64,000 bases of DNA from Streptomyces spiramyceticus (GTDB lineage: Bacteria > Actinomycetota > Actinomycetes > Streptomycetales > Streptomycetaceae): positions 310,001 through 374,000 of the forward strand of contig NZ_JARBAX010000002.1 of NCBI RefSeq assembly GCF_028807635.1. The letters are read 5' to 3'. The notes beneath the pieces were generated by a model, which searched no databases, had not been told where the DNA came from, and was given only the letters and a program-made list of their open reading frames with translations. This document shows positions 43,275 through 53,702 of this stretch, in pieces. Every line of letters begins with the position of its first letter. Position 1 is the first letter of the stretch. The position numbers were made by a program, and so were the translations under genes.

Positions 43275-45200
43275 GTGGCGCTGCTGACCCGCATTACGGG
43301 ACCGCGCGATCTGGACCGGCTCAGCCCGGAGCAGCTGGACCAGCTGGCCGCTGAGATCCGGACATTTCTCGTCGACGAGGTCTCCAAGACCGGCGGACAC
43401 CTGGGCCCCAACCTCGGTGTGGTCGAGCTGACCATCGCACTGCACCGCGTATTCGACTCGCCGAAGGACAAGGTTCTCTTCGACACGGGGCACCAGTCGT
43501 ACGTACACAAGCTGCTCACCGGCCGCCAGGACTTCTCGAAGCTCAAGATGAAGGGCGGCCTGTCCGGCTACCCGTCGCGCGAGGAGTCCGAGCACGACGT
43601 CATCGAGAACTCGCACGCCTCGACCGTCCTCGGCTGGGCCGACGGCCTCGCCAAGGCCAACGAGGTCCTCAAGAAGGAGGACCACCACGTCGTCGCCGTC
43701 ATCGGTGACGGCGCGCTCACCGGCGGCATGGCCTGGGAGGCGCTGAACAACATCGCCGTCGCCAAGGACCGCCCGCTGGTCATCGTCGTCAACGACAACG
43801 AGCGTTCGTACGCCCCGACCATCGGCGGCCTCGCGAACCACCTCGCCACGCTCCGTACGACCGACGGATACGAGCGCTTCCTCGCCCGCGGCAAGGACAT
43901 CCTGGAGCGCACGCCCGTCGTCGGGAAGCCGCTCTACGAGACCCTGCACGGCGCGAAGAAGGGCCTCAAGGACTTCATCGCCCCGCAGGGCATGTTCGAA
44001 GACCTCGGCCTCAAGTACGTCGGCCCGATCGACGGCCACGACATCGAGGCCCTGGAGTCCGCGCTCACCCGCGCCAAGCGCTTCGGCGGCCCCGTCATCG
44101 TGCACTGCCTCACCGAGAAGGGCCGCGGCTACCAGCCCGCCCTCGCCGACGAGGCGGACCGCTTCCACGCCGTCGGCAAGATCCACCCCGACACCGGCCT
44201 GCCGATCGCCTCGTCCGGCGTCGACTGGACCTCGGTGTTCGGCGAGGAGATGGTCAAGCTCGGCAAGGAGCGCGAGGACATCGTCGCGATCACGGCGGCC
44301 ATGCTGCAGCCGGTCGGCCTCGACAAATTCGCGAAGGCCTTCCCCGACCGGGTGTACGACGTGGGGATCGCCGAGCAGCACGGCGCGGTCTCCGCGGCCG
44401 GTCTGGCCACCGGCGGCCTGCACCCCGTCTTCGCGGTGTACGCGACCTTCCTCAACCGGGCCTTCGACCAGGTCCTGATGGACGTCGCCCTGCACAAGTG
44501 CGGCGTCACCTTCGTACTCGACCGCGCGGGCATCACCGGCACCGACGGCGCCTCGCACAACGGCATGTGGGACATGTCGATCCTGCAGTGCGTCCCCACG
44601 CTGCGCATCGCCGCGCCGCGCGACGCCGACCAGGTCCGCGCCCAGCTGCGCGAGGCCGTCGTGGTCGACGACGCGCCGACCGTCGTCCGCTTCTCCAAGG
44701 GCGCCGTCGGCCCCGCGGTGAAGGCCGTGGGCAAGGTCGGCGGCATGGACGTCCTGCGCAACGCCGACGCGGACACCGAGCGGCCGGACGTCCTGCTCGT
44801 CTCCGTCGGGGCGCTTGCGCCGATGTGCCTGGAGATCGCCGACCTGCTCGACAAGCAGGGCATCTCGACGACCGTCGTCGACCCGCGCTGGGTCAAGCCG
44901 GTCGACGAGGCGCTCGCGCCGCTCGCCGAGCAGCACCGCGTCGTCGTCACCGTCGAGGACAACAGCCGTGCGGGCGGCGTCGGTTCCGCCATCGCCCAGG
45001 CGCTGCGCGACGCGGGCGTCGACGTACCGCTGCGCGACTTCGGCATCCCGCCGCGCTTCCTCGACCACGCGTCCCGCAAGGAGGTCATGGCCGAGATCGG
45101 TCTGACCGCCCCGGACATCGCCCGCCAGGTGACGGGTCTCGTCTCCAGGCTGGACGGCCGTCTGGAGGACACGCCGGAGGCCGAGGTGGCGCGCGACTGA
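43275..45200 (+). CDS. dxs: 1-deoxy-D-xylulose-5-phosphate synthase
   Basis: This encodes 641 residues from GTG 43275, five bases after AAGGAGG. It condenses pyruvate and glyceraldehyde 3-phosphate using thiamine diphosphate, the entry step of the MEP isoprenoid pathway. ThDP/Mg binding is shown by [17 protein letters not shown] and the cofactor-activating Glu in [13 protein letters not shown]; the DRAG signature is [17 protein letters not shown]. Length and domains are complete. It is monocistronic. It supplies precursors to all isoprenoid genes, including the GGPP synthase in the island, but nothing links them directly. Confidence 0.97.
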   Translation: MALLTRITGPRDLDRLSPEQLDQLAAEIRTFLVDEVSKTGGHLGPNLGVVELTIALHRVFDSPKDKVLFDTGHQSYVHKLLTGRQDFSKLKMKGGLSGYPSREESEHDVIENSHASTVLGWADGLAKANEVLKKEDHHVVAVIGDGALTGGMAWEALNNIAVAKDRPLVIVVNDNERSYAPTIGGLANHLATLRTTDGYERFLARGKDILERTPVVGKPLYETLHGAKKGLKDFIAPQGMFEDLGLKYVGPIDGHDIEALESALTRAKRFGGPVIVHCLTEKGRGYQPALADEADRFHAVGKIHPDTGLPIASSGVDWTSVFGEEMVKLGKEREDIVAITAAMLQPVGLDKFAKAFPDRVYDVGIAEQHGAVSAAGLATGGLHPVFAVYATFLNRAFDQVLMDVALHKCGVTFVLDRAGITGTDGASHNGMWDMSILQCVPTLRIAAPRDADQVRAQLREAVVVDDAPTVVRFSKGAVGPAVKAVGKVGGMDVLRNADADTERPDVLLVSVGALAPMCLEIADLLDKQGISTTVVDPRWVKPVDEALAPLAEQHRVVVTVEDNSRAGGVGSAIAQALRDAGVDVPLRDFGIPPRFLDHASRKEVMAEIGLTAPDIARQVTGLVSRLDGRLEDTPEAEVARD

Positions 45201-45220
45201 CGCGGCGTCAGCACCTCGTT

Positions 45221-45250
45221 ACGCCGTCGTATGTCGTCGTACGTCGTCGT
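45221..45250. repeat. Three tandem 10-bp repeats after dxs
   Basis: ACGCCGTCGT, ATGTCGTCGT and ACGTCGTCGT lie in tandem between the dxs stop and its terminator. Such short arrays vary by slippage; no function is evident. Confidence 0.6.
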
Positions 45251-45257
45251 ACGACTC

Positions 45258-45294
45258 AAGGCCCGGCCGGAGCGGCTCGCTCCGGCCGGGCCTT
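45258..45294 (+). terminator. Terminator of dxs
   Basis: AAGGCCCGGCCGGAGC and GCTCCGGCCGGGCCTT form a perfect 16-pair stem around GGCTC. Confidence 0.93.
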
Positions 45295-45465
45295 TCCGTC
45301 ACCCGAAAGACTCAACTTTCAGGCCGGTTCGGCATACTCCCCGGTGCCTCTCATCGGGTGAAACCCGGCGGCGGTACTCGTCGGTGCTGCCCGGTTCGCT
45401 CACGATCATGACTGAAACTCGCTCACTTCAAGGTTGGGCGACAGCCAACAGGCGGAGGTACGCCG

Positions 45466-46983
45466 GTGAGTACGCAGCAGGACCCCGGACCGGGAAGCGG
45501 CGGGATGTTCCGGACCAAGACGATCGAACAGTCGATCCGCGACACGGAGGAGCCGGAGCACGCGCTCAAGAAATCCCTCTCCGCGCTCGACCTGACGGTC
45601 TTCGGAGTCGGGGTCATCATCGGCACCGGCATCTTCGTCCTCACGGGCAAGGTGGCCAAGGAGACGGCCGGTCCCGCCACGGCGCTCGCCTTCGTCGCCG
45701 CCGGCGTCGCGTGCGGCCTGGCCGCCATCTGCTACGCCGAGTTCGCCTCGACCGTGCCGGTCGCCGGGTCCGCGTACACCTTCTCGTACGCCTCGCTCGG
45801 CGAGCTGGTCGCCTGGACCATCGGCTGGGACCTGGTCCTCGAATTCGCGCTGGGCACGGCGGTGGTGGCGGTCGGCTGGTCGGGCTACGTCCGGTCACTG
45901 ATGGACAACGCCGGCTGGGCTCTGCCCGACGGGCTCTCAGGTCCCGACGTGGCGGAAGGATTCGGCTTCGACCTCCTGGCCTTCCTGCTGGTGCTGCTGC
46001 TCACCGTGATCCTGGTGCTCGGCATGAAGCTGTCCGCACGGGTCACCGCTGTCGTGGTCGCCGTCAAGGTGACCGTGGTCCTCATCGTCATCATCGCGGG
46101 CTCGTTCTTCATCGACTCGGACAACTACTCGCCCTTCGTCCCTGACGCCGTGTCACAGGAAGCCGGGTCGGGCTGGGACGCCCCCATGGTCCAGTTGCTG
46201 TTCGGCTACGAACCCACCAACTTCGGCGTCATGGGCATCTTCACCGCCGCCTCCGTCGTCTTCTTCGCCTTCATCGGCTTCGACGTCGTGGCCACCGCCG
46301 CCGAGGAGACCAAGGTCCCGCAGAGGGACATGCCGCGCGGCATCCTCGGCTCGCTCCTCATCTGCACCGTGCTCTACGTCGCCGTGTCCGTGGTGGTCAC
46401 CGGCATGCAGCACTACAGCGAACTGTCGGTGAGCGCCCCGCTCGCCGACGCCTTCAAGGCCACCGGGCACCCCTTCTACGCCGGCACCATCAGCTTCGGC
46501 GCCGCCGTCGGTCTCACCACGGTGTGCATGATCCTTCTGCTCGGCCAGACCCGGGTGTTCTTCGCGATGAGCCGCGACGGACTGCTCCCGCGGTTCTTCT
46601 CCGTCACGCACCCGCGATTCGGCACGCCCTACCGCCCGACCATCCTCCTCGGCGTACTCATCGCGATCATCGCGGGCTTCACCAGCATCGAAGAGCTCGC
46701 GACGCTGGTGAACATCGGCACGCTCTTCGCGTTCGTCGTCGTCGCCCTCGGCGTGATCGTCCTGCGCCGCACCCGGCCCGACCTGCACAGGGCCTTCCGT
46801 ACCCCGCTGGTGCCGCTCGTCCCGATCCTCTCGGTGGGCGCCTCGCTCTGGCTGATGCTCAATCTGCCGGCCGAGACGTGGCTGCGCTTCGGCATCTGGA
46901 TGGCGCTGGGCTTCGTGGTGTACTTCGTGTACGGGCGCCGGCACAGCCGCCTCGGCCGCGCCGGCGGCGCCGCCAAGTACTAG
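45466..46983 (+). CDS. APC-family amino-acid permease
   Basis: This encodes 505 residues from GTG 45466 behind GGAGG. About 12 membrane segments are visible, beginning at FGVGVIIGTGIFVLTGKVAK, the helix-1 substrate/cation site of the APC superfamily. FIGFDVVATAAEETKVPQRD matches the helix-6 region of cationic-amino-acid transporters. It should import an amino acid by proton symport; substrate is not readable. It has its own promoter region and no partner genes. Confidence 0.9.
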   Translation: MSTQQDPGPGSGGMFRTKTIEQSIRDTEEPEHALKKSLSALDLTVFGVGVIIGTGIFVLTGKVAKETAGPATALAFVAAGVACGLAAICYAEFASTVPVAGSAYTFSYASLGELVAWTIGWDLVLEFALGTAVVAVGWSGYVRSLMDNAGWALPDGLSGPDVAEGFGFDLLAFLLVLLLTVILVLGMKLSARVTAVVVAVKVTVVLIVIIAGSFFIDSDNYSPFVPDAVSQEAGSGWDAPMVQLLFGYEPTNFGVMGIFTAASVVFFAFIGFDVVATAAEETKVPQRDMPRGILGSLLICTVLYVAVSVVVTGMQHYSELSVSAPLADAFKATGHPFYAGTISFGAAVGLTTVCMILLLGQTRVFFAMSRDGLLPRFFSVTHPRFGTPYRPTILLGVLIAIIAGFTSIEELATLVNIGTLFAFVVVALGVIVLRRTRPDLHRAFRTPLVPLVPILSVGASLWLMLNLPAETWLRFGIWMALGFVVYFVYGRRHSRLGRAGGAAKY

Positions 46984-47061
46984 AGACTGGGCCTGACTTC
47001 TCTTCTCCGCACCGTTTCCCGGCTCCGTACGTCCCCCTTCGGCGGGGACTGCGGGGCCGGA

Positions 47062-47436
47062 CTACTGAGCCCGTACGGTCCGCGGCCCGACGCATTGCGC
47101 GCCGTACGCCTCCACGCGCCGCCTCAGCTCCCGGTCGGCGGTGACGACGACCACGGCGGCCTCACCCACCTCTTCCGCGACCACCTCGACGATCCGGTCG
47201 TCGCCGCTGCCCGCCGCCGCCTCGACCCGTACGCCGGGCACCGACGTGACACCCCGCGCGGCCCCCTCGACGACGAGCACGACTCCGAGGGGACCGGGGT
47301 GACCCGGGATGCCGTCTTCGGCGTACTTCGGGAGGCGGTCCCTGAGGCGTTCGGCGGCTCCGTGGCGGTCGCGCCACCAGCCGTCGGGGACGGATCCGAC
47401 GACGTTGGCGGCGTCCACGACGAGCAGAGTTCTCAT
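47062..47436 (-). CDS. Small NYN/PIN-like domain protein
   Basis: This encodes 124 residues from ATG 47436. It starts MRTLLVVDAANVVGSVPDGW, with the first acidic residues of the NYN (YacP-like, PIN-fold) nuclease family, and AAVVVVTADRELRRRVEAYG holds the later conserved Asp. A role as an RNA nuclease is inferred from the family; streptomycete copies are often labelled NTP pyrophosphohydrolase, which the sequence does not support. It is convergent with the permease gene. Confidence 0.7.
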   Translation of the reverse strand: MRTLLVVDAANVVGSVPDGWWRDRHGAAERLRDRLPKYAEDGIPGHPGPLGVVLVVEGAARGVTSVPGVRVEAAAGSGDDRIVEVVAEEVGEAAVVVVTADRELRRRVEAYGAQCVGPRTVRAQ

Positions 47437-47551
47437 AGCATCCTCATAGCATGCGCGTGGCCCTCGGGGCGGTCGCCACCAGGCAAAACGCTATGCTTGT
47501 TCGAATCACGGGGGAGTCAAAAGTCGATGTACAGAAGGTTGGCGTGACGCC

Positions 47552-48649
47552 ATGAGGCCGCGGACCGCGCGTAAGTCCGAGCGTAATCTTCCCTCTCCCT
47601 CCTGCCGCCCCCCGGCGGCGGCCACCGGGCCCGGGACCAGCCGGTGGCTGCTGCGCGGCAAGGACGACAGACTCTCCGCCTACGCGCCCACGGACGGCGG
47701 CCTGCTGCGCTGGACGGAGATCCGCCCCGGCGGCCCGGAGTGGTCGGGACCCGACTTCTTCCCGGCCCCCGGCATTGAGCACCTGACCCTCGCCCAGGGC
47801 CCGGACGGTTACGTGCACTTCATAGGCCGGCGCCGGAAGGGGAAGGCCGTCGACATCGTGCACGCGATCCAGTACCAGACCGGCCGCCCCCTGACCGTCT
47901 GGCACACCCTCGGCAACCCCTACAAGGAAGCCGACAGGGGCCTCAAGATCGGCATCCCGGCCGCCACTGTCAACACGGCGGGCTCGGTCCATGTCTTCGT
48001 ACGCAACGCGGGCCTCGGCGTCCAGATGCGACGCCAGGCCGCCAACGGCAAGTGGGAAGGCTGGAAGGACCTGCGCGGCAGCAAGGTCCAGGACGGCCCG
48101 GCAGCGGTGGCCACGGCCACCGGCAAGGTCGAGGTGCTGGCCCCGGCGGCAGGCCGGACGCTGCGCTGGACGCAGGAGAAGCCCGGCGGCGAGCTGACGT
48201 TGGCCGAGGACATCCCGCTCACCCCGGCGGTCCGTACGGTCGTCGGCCTGGAGACCGCCGAGGACCGCATCACGTATTACTGGAACGAAGCCGGGGCCGA
48301 CGCGGGCATCACCGCCCACCGCCCCGGCCAGGCCACCGTCGCCCTCTCCGGCACCCCCGCGGACAGCCCCGCAGCGGCCCTGCGCACCGAAATCGGCGGC
48401 CACGACTGCACGGTGCTGGCCCACCGCGGCGCCGACGGACGCCCCGTCCTCGCGGCCTGTGTGACAGAGGCCGAGGGCGACGGCGTGTGGTGGACGGCCA
48501 CCGGCGACGAGTGCCTGGGCGCACCGGCGCTGGCGGTCGACGCGACGGGCCGCGTGGTCCTCGCGGTGATCGGCACGGACGGCGGGCTCCATGTGGCCCG
48601 CCAGAAGCCTGAGGACGGCCTGGCGCTGGGGGCCTGGACCCGCGTCTGA
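47552..48649 (+). CDS. Predicted PLL/tectonin-type beta-propeller protein
   Basis: This encodes 365 residues from ATG 47552. The sequence repeats blade-like units ending in W and G-rich turns (GGLLRWTEIRPGGPEWSGPD; KWEGWKDLRGSKVQDGPAAV; GRTLRWTQEKPGGELTLAED), similar to PLL-like lectin propellers. It has a basic N-terminus but no clear signal peptide or catalytic motif. Carbohydrate binding is possible and unproven. A strong bidirectional hairpin separates it from the convergent fadB. Confidence 0.65.
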   Translation: MRPRTARKSERNLPSPSCRPPAAATGPGTSRWLLRGKDDRLSAYAPTDGGLLRWTEIRPGGPEWSGPDFFPAPGIEHLTLAQGPDGYVHFIGRRRKGKAVDIVHAIQYQTGRPLTVWHTLGNPYKEADRGLKIGIPAATVNTAGSVHVFVRNAGLGVQMRRQAANGKWEGWKDLRGSKVQDGPAAVATATGKVEVLAPAAGRTLRWTQEKPGGELTLAEDIPLTPAVRTVVGLETAEDRITYYWNEAGADAGITAHRPGQATVALSGTPADSPAAALRTEIGGHDCTVLAHRGADGRPVLAACVTEAEGDGVWWTATGDECLGAPALAVDATGRVVLAVIGTDGGLHVARQKPEDGLALGAWTRV

Positions 48650-48665
48650 CCTCGCAGAACAAACG

Positions 48666-48702
48666 GACGGGCCGTACGGGAGCATCTCCCGTACGGCCCG
48701 TC
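48666..48702. terminator. Bidirectional terminator
   Basis: GACGGGCCGTACGGGAG-CAT-CTCCCGTACGGCCCGTC is a perfect 17-pair stem between convergent genes. Confidence 0.95.
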
Positions 48703-48741
48703 TCGCATTGCGCGCCCGTTGTTACGCCGGGACGCTCGCCG

Positions 48742-50877
48742 CTACGCCGGGACGCTCGCCACGCCCGGCTCCAGGAACTTCTTTCCGTTCACACGCTCCG
48801 AGTAGCCCTCGCGGTCCAGGTACGGCGTAATGCCGCCCAGGTGGAAGGGCCAGCCCGCGCCCGTGATCAGGCAGAGGTCGATGTCCTGCGCCTCGGCGAC
48901 GACACCCTCCTCCAGCATCAGGCCGATCTCCTGCGCCACGGCCTCCATGACGCGGGTACGGACCTGCTCCTCCGTCAGGACGGTGTCGCCCTGCTTGAGG
49001 AGAGCCGCGACCTCGGGGTCCAGCTCCGGCTTTCCCGAGTCGTAGACGTAGAAGCCGCGCTTGCCGGCCTTGACCACGGCGGCCAGGTTCGGCGACACCT
49101 TGAAGCGCTCCGGGAAGGCGCGGTTCAGGGTCTCCGAGACATGCAGACCAATGGCCGGGCCGACCAGCTCAAGGAGCACCAGCGGGGACATCGGCAGGCC
49201 GAGCGGCTCGACGGCCTTCTCGGCGACCTCGACCGAGGTGCCCTCGTCGATGGTGTTCTGGATCTCGCCCATGAAGCGGGTGAGGATGCGGTTCACCACG
49301 AACGCCGGGGCGTCCTTGCAGAGGACAGCGGTCTTTTTGAGCTTGCGCGCGACACCGAAGGCCGTGGCCAGCGAGGCGTCGTCGGTCTGCTCGCCGCGGA
49401 CGATCTCCAGGAGCGGCAGGATCGCGACCGGGTTGAAGAAGTGGAAGCCGACGACCCGCTCGGGGTGCTTCAGCTTCGACGCCATCTCGGTGACCGACAG
49501 CGAGGAGGTGTTGGTGGCGAGGATCGCGTGCGCCGGGGCGACCGCCTCGACCTCCGCGAACACCTGCTGCTTGACGCCGATCTCCTCGAAGACCGCCTCG
49601 ATGATGAAGTCGGCGTCGGAGAAGCCCTCGGCCTTGTCCAGAACACCGGAGACCAGGCCCTTCAGCCGGTTCGCCTTGTCCTGGTTGATACGGCGCTTGC
49701 CGAGCAGCTTGTCGATCTCGGCGTGGACGTAGCCCACACCCTTGTCGACGCGCTCCTGGTCGATGTCCGTCAGGACGACCGGCACCTCCAGGCGGCGCAG
49801 GAAGAGCAGCGCCAGCTGGGAGGCCATCAGGCCGGCGCCGACGACGCCCACCTTGGTGACCGGACGGGCGAGCGACTTGTCCGGCGCACCGGCCGGGCGC
49901 TTCGCGCGCTTCTGGACCAGGTTGAAGGCGTAGATGCCGCTGCGCAGCTCGCCGCCCATGATCAGGTCGGCCAGCGCGGTGTCCTCGGCGTCGAAGCCGG
50001 CGCTCAGGTCGCCGTCCTTCGCCGCCGCGATGATCTCCAGCGCGCGGTACGCCGCCGGGGCAGCGCCATGCACCTTGGAGTCAGCGATGGCCTTGCCGCG
50101 CGCCACGGCCTGGTCCCAGGCGTCGCCGCGGTCGATCTCGGCACGCTCGACCGTGACCGAGCCGTTCAGGACGGACGCGGTCCAGTTCAGCGACTGCTCC
50201 AGGAAGTCCGCGCCCTCGAAGATCGCGTCGGCGATCCCGAGCTCGAAGACCTGCTTGCCCTTGAGCTGCTTGTTCTGATTGAGGGAGTTTTCAATAATGA
50301 CCGAAACCGCGCGGTCCGCACCGATCAGATTCGGCAGCAGCGCGCAGCCGCCCCAGCCCGGGACCAGGCCGAGGAAGACCTCGGGCAGGGAGAAGGCGGG
50401 CAGAGCGGACGAGACCGTACGGTACGAGCAGTGCAGGCCGACCTCGACGCCGCCGCCCATCGCCGCACCGTTGTAGTACGCGAAAGTCGGGACAGCGAGC
50501 CCGGACAGACGGCGGAAGACGTCGTGCCCGCCCTTGCCAATGGCCAGCGCTTCCTCGTGCCGCTTCAGCAGCTCGACGCCCTTGAGGTCGGCGCCGACCG
50601 CGAAGATGAACGGCTTGCCGGTGAGGCCGACACCGATGATCTTGCCCTCGGCGGCCTCCTTCTCGACCTGGTCGATGGCGGCGTTGAGGTTCGCCAGCGA
50701 CTGCGGTCCGAAGGTGGTCGGCTTGGTGTGGTCGAGGCCGTTGTCCAGCGTGATGAGCGCGAAGCGCCCGGCGCCGTACGGCAGGTCGAGGTGGCGTACG
50801 TGCGCCTGCGTGACGACCTCGTCCGGGAACAGCTCGGCCGCGCCCTTCAGAAGCTCAGCGGTGGTGGTGCTGCTCAC
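48742..50877 (-). CDS. fadB: Fatty-acid oxidation multienzyme: enoyl-CoA hydratase / 3-hydroxyacyl-CoA dehydrogenase
   Basis: This encodes 711 residues from GTG 50877 behind GGAGG, overlapping the thiolase stop by four bases (GTGA). The N-terminal crotonase domain hydrates enoyl-CoA (FAVGADLKGVELLKR; NGAAMGGGVEVGLHCSYRTV, then LPEVFLGLVPGWGG). From about residue 335 the NAD-dependent dehydrogenase has VGVVGAGLMASQLALLFLRR and the catalytic His in VVGFHFFNPVAILPL. Together with FadA it completes beta-oxidation of long acyl-CoA. Length and order match actinobacterial FadB. Confidence 0.95.
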   Translation of the reverse strand: MSSTTTAELLKGAAELFPDEVVTQAHVRHLDLPYGAGRFALITLDNGLDHTKPTTFGPQSLANLNAAIDQVEKEAAEGKIIGVGLTGKPFIFAVGADLKGVELLKRHEEALAIGKGGHDVFRRLSGLAVPTFAYYNGAAMGGGVEVGLHCSYRTVSSALPAFSLPEVFLGLVPGWGGCALLPNLIGADRAVSVIIENSLNQNKQLKGKQVFELGIADAIFEGADFLEQSLNWTASVLNGSVTVERAEIDRGDAWDQAVARGKAIADSKVHGAAPAAYRALEIIAAAKDGDLSAGFDAEDTALADLIMGGELRSGIYAFNLVQKRAKRPAGAPDKSLARPVTKVGVVGAGLMASQLALLFLRRLEVPVVLTDIDQERVDKGVGYVHAEIDKLLGKRRINQDKANRLKGLVSGVLDKAEGFSDADFIIEAVFEEIGVKQQVFAEVEAVAPAHAILATNTSSLSVTEMASKLKHPERVVGFHFFNPVAILPLLEIVRGEQTDDASLATAFGVARKLKKTAVLCKDAPAFVVNRILTRFMGEIQNTIDEGTSVEVAEKAVEPLGLPMSPLVLLELVGPAIGLHVSETLNRAFPERFKVSPNLAAVVKAGKRGFYVYDSGKPELDPEVAALLKQGDTVLTEEQVRTRVMEAVAQEIGLMLEEGVVAEAQDIDLCLITGAGWPFHLGGITPYLDREGYSERVNGKKFLEPGVASVPA

Positions 50878-52094
50878 TTGTTGCCTCCGTCGAAGTGCGG
50901 GTTCTCCCAGATGACCGTTCCGCCCATGCCGAAGCCGACACACATCGACGTCAGGCCGTAGCGGACGTGCGGCTGCTCCTCGAACTGCCGCGCCAGCTGG
51001 GTCATCAGGCGTACGCCCGAGGAGGCCAGCGGGTGGCCGAACGCGATCGCGCCGCCGTACTGGTTGACACGCGGGTCGTCGTCCGCGATGCCGTAGTGGT
51101 CCAGGAGCGAGAGCACCTGCACCGCAAAGGCCTCGTTGATCTCGAACAGGCCGATGTCGTCGATCGTCAGGCCCGCCTTGGCGAGGGCCTTCTCGGTCGC
51201 CGGGACCGGGCCGATGCCCATGACCTCCGGCTCGACACCCACGAAGGCGTACGAGACGAGACGCATCTTGACCGGCAGGCCCAGCTCGCGCGCGACGTCC
51301 TCGGCGGCGATCAGGGAGGCGGTGGCGCCGTCGTTGAGACCGGCGGCGTTACCGGCGGTGACCCGCCCGTGCGCACGGAACGGCGTCTTCAGACCGGCCA
51401 GGCTCTCCAGGGTGGTCCCCGGGCGCATCGGCTCGTCGGCGGTCACGAGGCCCCAGCCGGTCTCACCGGCCTCGGGGTTGGTGCGGCGTACCGAGATCGG
51501 CACCAGGTCCTGCTGGATCTTGCCGTCGGCGTACGCCTTGGCGGCCTTCTCCTGCGAACGCACCGCGTACTCGTCGGCGCGCTGCTTGGTGATGTGCGGG
51601 AAGCGGTCGTGCAGGTTCTCCGCGGTCATGCCCATGAACAGGGCGGACTCGTCGACCAGCTTCTCGCTGACGAAGCGCGGGTTGGGGTCCACGCCCTCGC
51701 CCATGGGGTGGCGGCCCATGTGCTCGACGCCGCCGGCGAGGGCGATGTCGTACGCACCGAAGGCAACGCCGCCCGCCATGGACGTCACCGCGGTCATCGC
51801 GCCCGCACACATGCGGTCGATCGAGAAACCGGGGACGGACTGCGGCAGCCCGGCGAGGATGCCGGCGGTGCGGCCGAGGGTCAGGCCCTGGTCGCCGATC
51901 TGGGTGGTCGCGGCGATGGCGACCTCGTCGATCTTGGCCGGGTCGAGGTCCGGGTTGCGGCGCAGCAGCTCCCGGATCGCCTTCACGACAAGATCGTCGG
52001 CCCGGGTCTCGTGGTAGATGCCCTTCGGGCCCGCCTTGCCGAACGGGGTGCGGACGCCGTCGACGAAGACGACGTCCCTGACGGTACGAGGCAC
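50874..52094 (-). CDS. fadA: Acetyl-CoA acyltransferase (thiolase)
   Basis: This encodes 406 residues from GTG 52094, with GGAGGA upstream. It cleaves 3-ketoacyl-CoA to acetyl-CoA and a shortened acyl-CoA. The nucleophilic Cys lies in SIDRMCAGAMTAV, the catalytic His pair and final Cys in GGAIAFGHPLASSGVR and YGLTSMCVGFGMGG. It is the first gene of the fadAB operon. Confidence 0.96.
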   Translation of the reverse strand: MPRTVRDVVFVDGVRTPFGKAGPKGIYHETRADDLVVKAIRELLRRNPDLDPAKIDEVAIAATTQIGDQGLTLGRTAGILAGLPQSVPGFSIDRMCAGAMTAVTSMAGGVAFGAYDIALAGGVEHMGRHPMGEGVDPNPRFVSEKLVDESALFMGMTAENLHDRFPHITKQRADEYAVRSQEKAAKAYADGKIQQDLVPISVRRTNPEAGETGWGLVTADEPMRPGTTLESLAGLKTPFRAHGRVTAGNAAGLNDGATASLIAAEDVARELGLPVKMRLVSYAFVGVEPEVMGIGPVPATEKALAKAGLTIDDIGLFEINEAFAVQVLSLLDHYGIADDDPRVNQYGGAIAFGHPLASSGVRLMTQLARQFEEQPHVRYGLTSMCVGFGMGGTVIWENPHFDGGNK

Positions 52095-52234
52095 GATGGC
52101 TCTCCTCCAGGGTGCGGGGTGGCACTGCTGCGGGCGCGCGGCTAAGCGCGCGCTTCCTTTCCTCATGCTACTTGTGGGTAACCATGCTGCCCACCCCCCA
52201 CGGCGGGAGCGGTGAACGTCACACCTGAAACGAC

Positions 52235-52282
52235 CGCACGAACCACCGCATGGACCGCCGCATGAACCACCGCACGGACCTC
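52235..52282. repeat. Four tandem 12-bp repeats
   Basis: Units of the type CGCAyGrACCrC repeat four times between the fadAB promoter region and the RNase D terminator. The position suggests a slippage-prone spacer; no regulatory role is visible. Confidence 0.6.
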
Positions 52283-52292
52283 GGCACGACAA

Positions 52293-52320
52293 AGCCCCCG
52301 GCCGCGGAGGGTCGGGGGCT
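52293..52320 (-). terminator. Terminator of the RNase D gene
   Basis: AGCCCCCGGCC and GGTCGGGGGCT pair (one G-U) 28 bp beyond the stop of the leftward gene. Confidence 0.85.
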
Positions 52321-52348
52321 CGCATCAGGTGCAATCGGCCGGATGCGG

Positions 52349-53626
52349 TCAGTCGGACGAGGCGATCAGGGCCTTGGCCAGCAGCGGAGCCACCAGCCCG
52401 ATCTGCCACTGCCGCGCGCCGTACGTCGCCAGGGACACGGACACCGCTTCCGGTGTGGCGTCGCCCGGCGGCTCCCAGCAGACCCGGCGCACCGTGTCCG
52501 GGGTGATCAGGTTCTCCTGCGGCATGTTCAGCTCCTCGGCGAGCGCCGAGACGCCCGCCCTGGCCGCCGAGAGGCGTGCCGCGGCGGCCGGGTCCTTGTC
52601 CGCCCAGGAACGGGGCGGAGGCGGGCCCGTCACGGCCGCTCCGGGCTGCGGAAGCTCCGTGTCCGGCAGCGCCTTGGCGCGGTCGACCGTTGCCTGCCAC
52701 TGCTCCAGCTGACGGCGCCCCATGCGGTGGCCGAAGCCCGGCAGCAGGGACAGCGCCTGCGCGTTCGCCGGTACGGCGAGGGCCGCCTCGACGATCGCGG
52801 TGTCGCTCAGGACCTTGCCGGGCGACACGTCACGCCGCTGAGCGATCCGGTCCCTGGCGTTCCACAGCTCCCGCACGATCGCCATCTGCCGGCGACGGCG
52901 CACCTTGTGCATCCCCGACGTACGGCGCCACGGGTCCTTGCGGGGCTGCGCGGGCGGTGCCGACGCGATGGCGTCGAACTCCTCACGGGCCCACTCCAGC
53001 TTCCCCTGCCGGTCGAGCTCCTTCTCCAGTGCGTCGCGCAGGTCGACGAGGAGCTCCACGTCGAGCGCCGCATAGCGCAGCCAGGGCTCGGGGAGCGGAC
53101 GGGTGGACCAGTCGACCGCGGAGTGCCCCTTCTCCAGGGCGTATCCGAGGACGGACTCGACCATCGCGCCCAGGCCGACGCGCGGGAACCCCGCGAGCCG
53201 TCCGGCGAGCTCGGTGTCGAACAGCGTGGAAGGGGCCATGCCTATTTCGCGCAGGCACGGCAGATCCTGTGTTGCCGCGTGGAGGATCCACTCGGCTCCG
53301 GTGAGGGCTTCGCCCAGGCCGGAGAGGTCGGGACAGCCGACCGGATCGATGAGCGCGCTGCCCGCACCTTCGCGGCGCAGCTGTACGAGATAGGCCCGCT
53401 GTCCGTAGCGATATCCGGACGCGCGCTCGGCGTCCACGGCCACGGGGCCGGTGCCCGCGGCGAATGCCGCGAGCACTTCGGCCAGTGCTTCCTCGGTGGC
53501 AACCACCGGGGGAATGCCTTCGCGAGGCTCCAACAAGGGAATCGGCGCCGTCTCGACGTCGACCGGGGGAGCGCCCCCGGGGGTTCGCAGGTCTGGTTCT
53601 GCTGCGGTCTCTTGGGCGTCGGTCAC
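52349..53626 (-). CDS. rnd: Ribonuclease D-family 3'-5' exonuclease
   Basis: This encodes 425 residues from GTG 53626. It trims 3' ends of structured RNAs such as tRNA precursors. The DEDDy residues are visible: VAVDAERASGYRYG (D, E), LFDTELAGRLAG (D) and RYAALDVELLVDL (Y and D). An HRDC domain follows at about residues 240-310 (MAIVRELWNARDRIAQRRDV). The N-terminal 40 residues are Pro-rich and probably disordered. By context it matches SCO6028. Confidence 0.92.
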   Translation of the reverse strand: MTDAQETAAEPDLRTPGGAPPVDVETAPIPLLEPREGIPPVVATEEALAEVLAAFAAGTGPVAVDAERASGYRYGQRAYLVQLRREGAGSALIDPVGCPDLSGLGEALTGAEWILHAATQDLPCLREIGMAPSTLFDTELAGRLAGFPRVGLGAMVESVLGYALEKGHSAVDWSTRPLPEPWLRYAALDVELLVDLRDALEKELDRQGKLEWAREEFDAIASAPPAQPRKDPWRRTSGMHKVRRRRQMAIVRELWNARDRIAQRRDVSPGKVLSDTAIVEAALAVPANAQALSLLPGFGHRMGRRQLEQWQATVDRAKALPDTELPQPGAAVTGPPPPRSWADKDPAAAARLSAARAGVSALAEELNMPQENLITPDTVRRVCWEPPGDATPEAVSVSLATYGARQWQIGLVAPLLAKALIASSD

Positions 53627-53702
53627 GTGTAAAGGGTATCTGTGTATGGACAGCGCCCGCCGACGGAACGTTCCGTCGGCGGGCGCGTGGGGTTGTAATC
53701 GG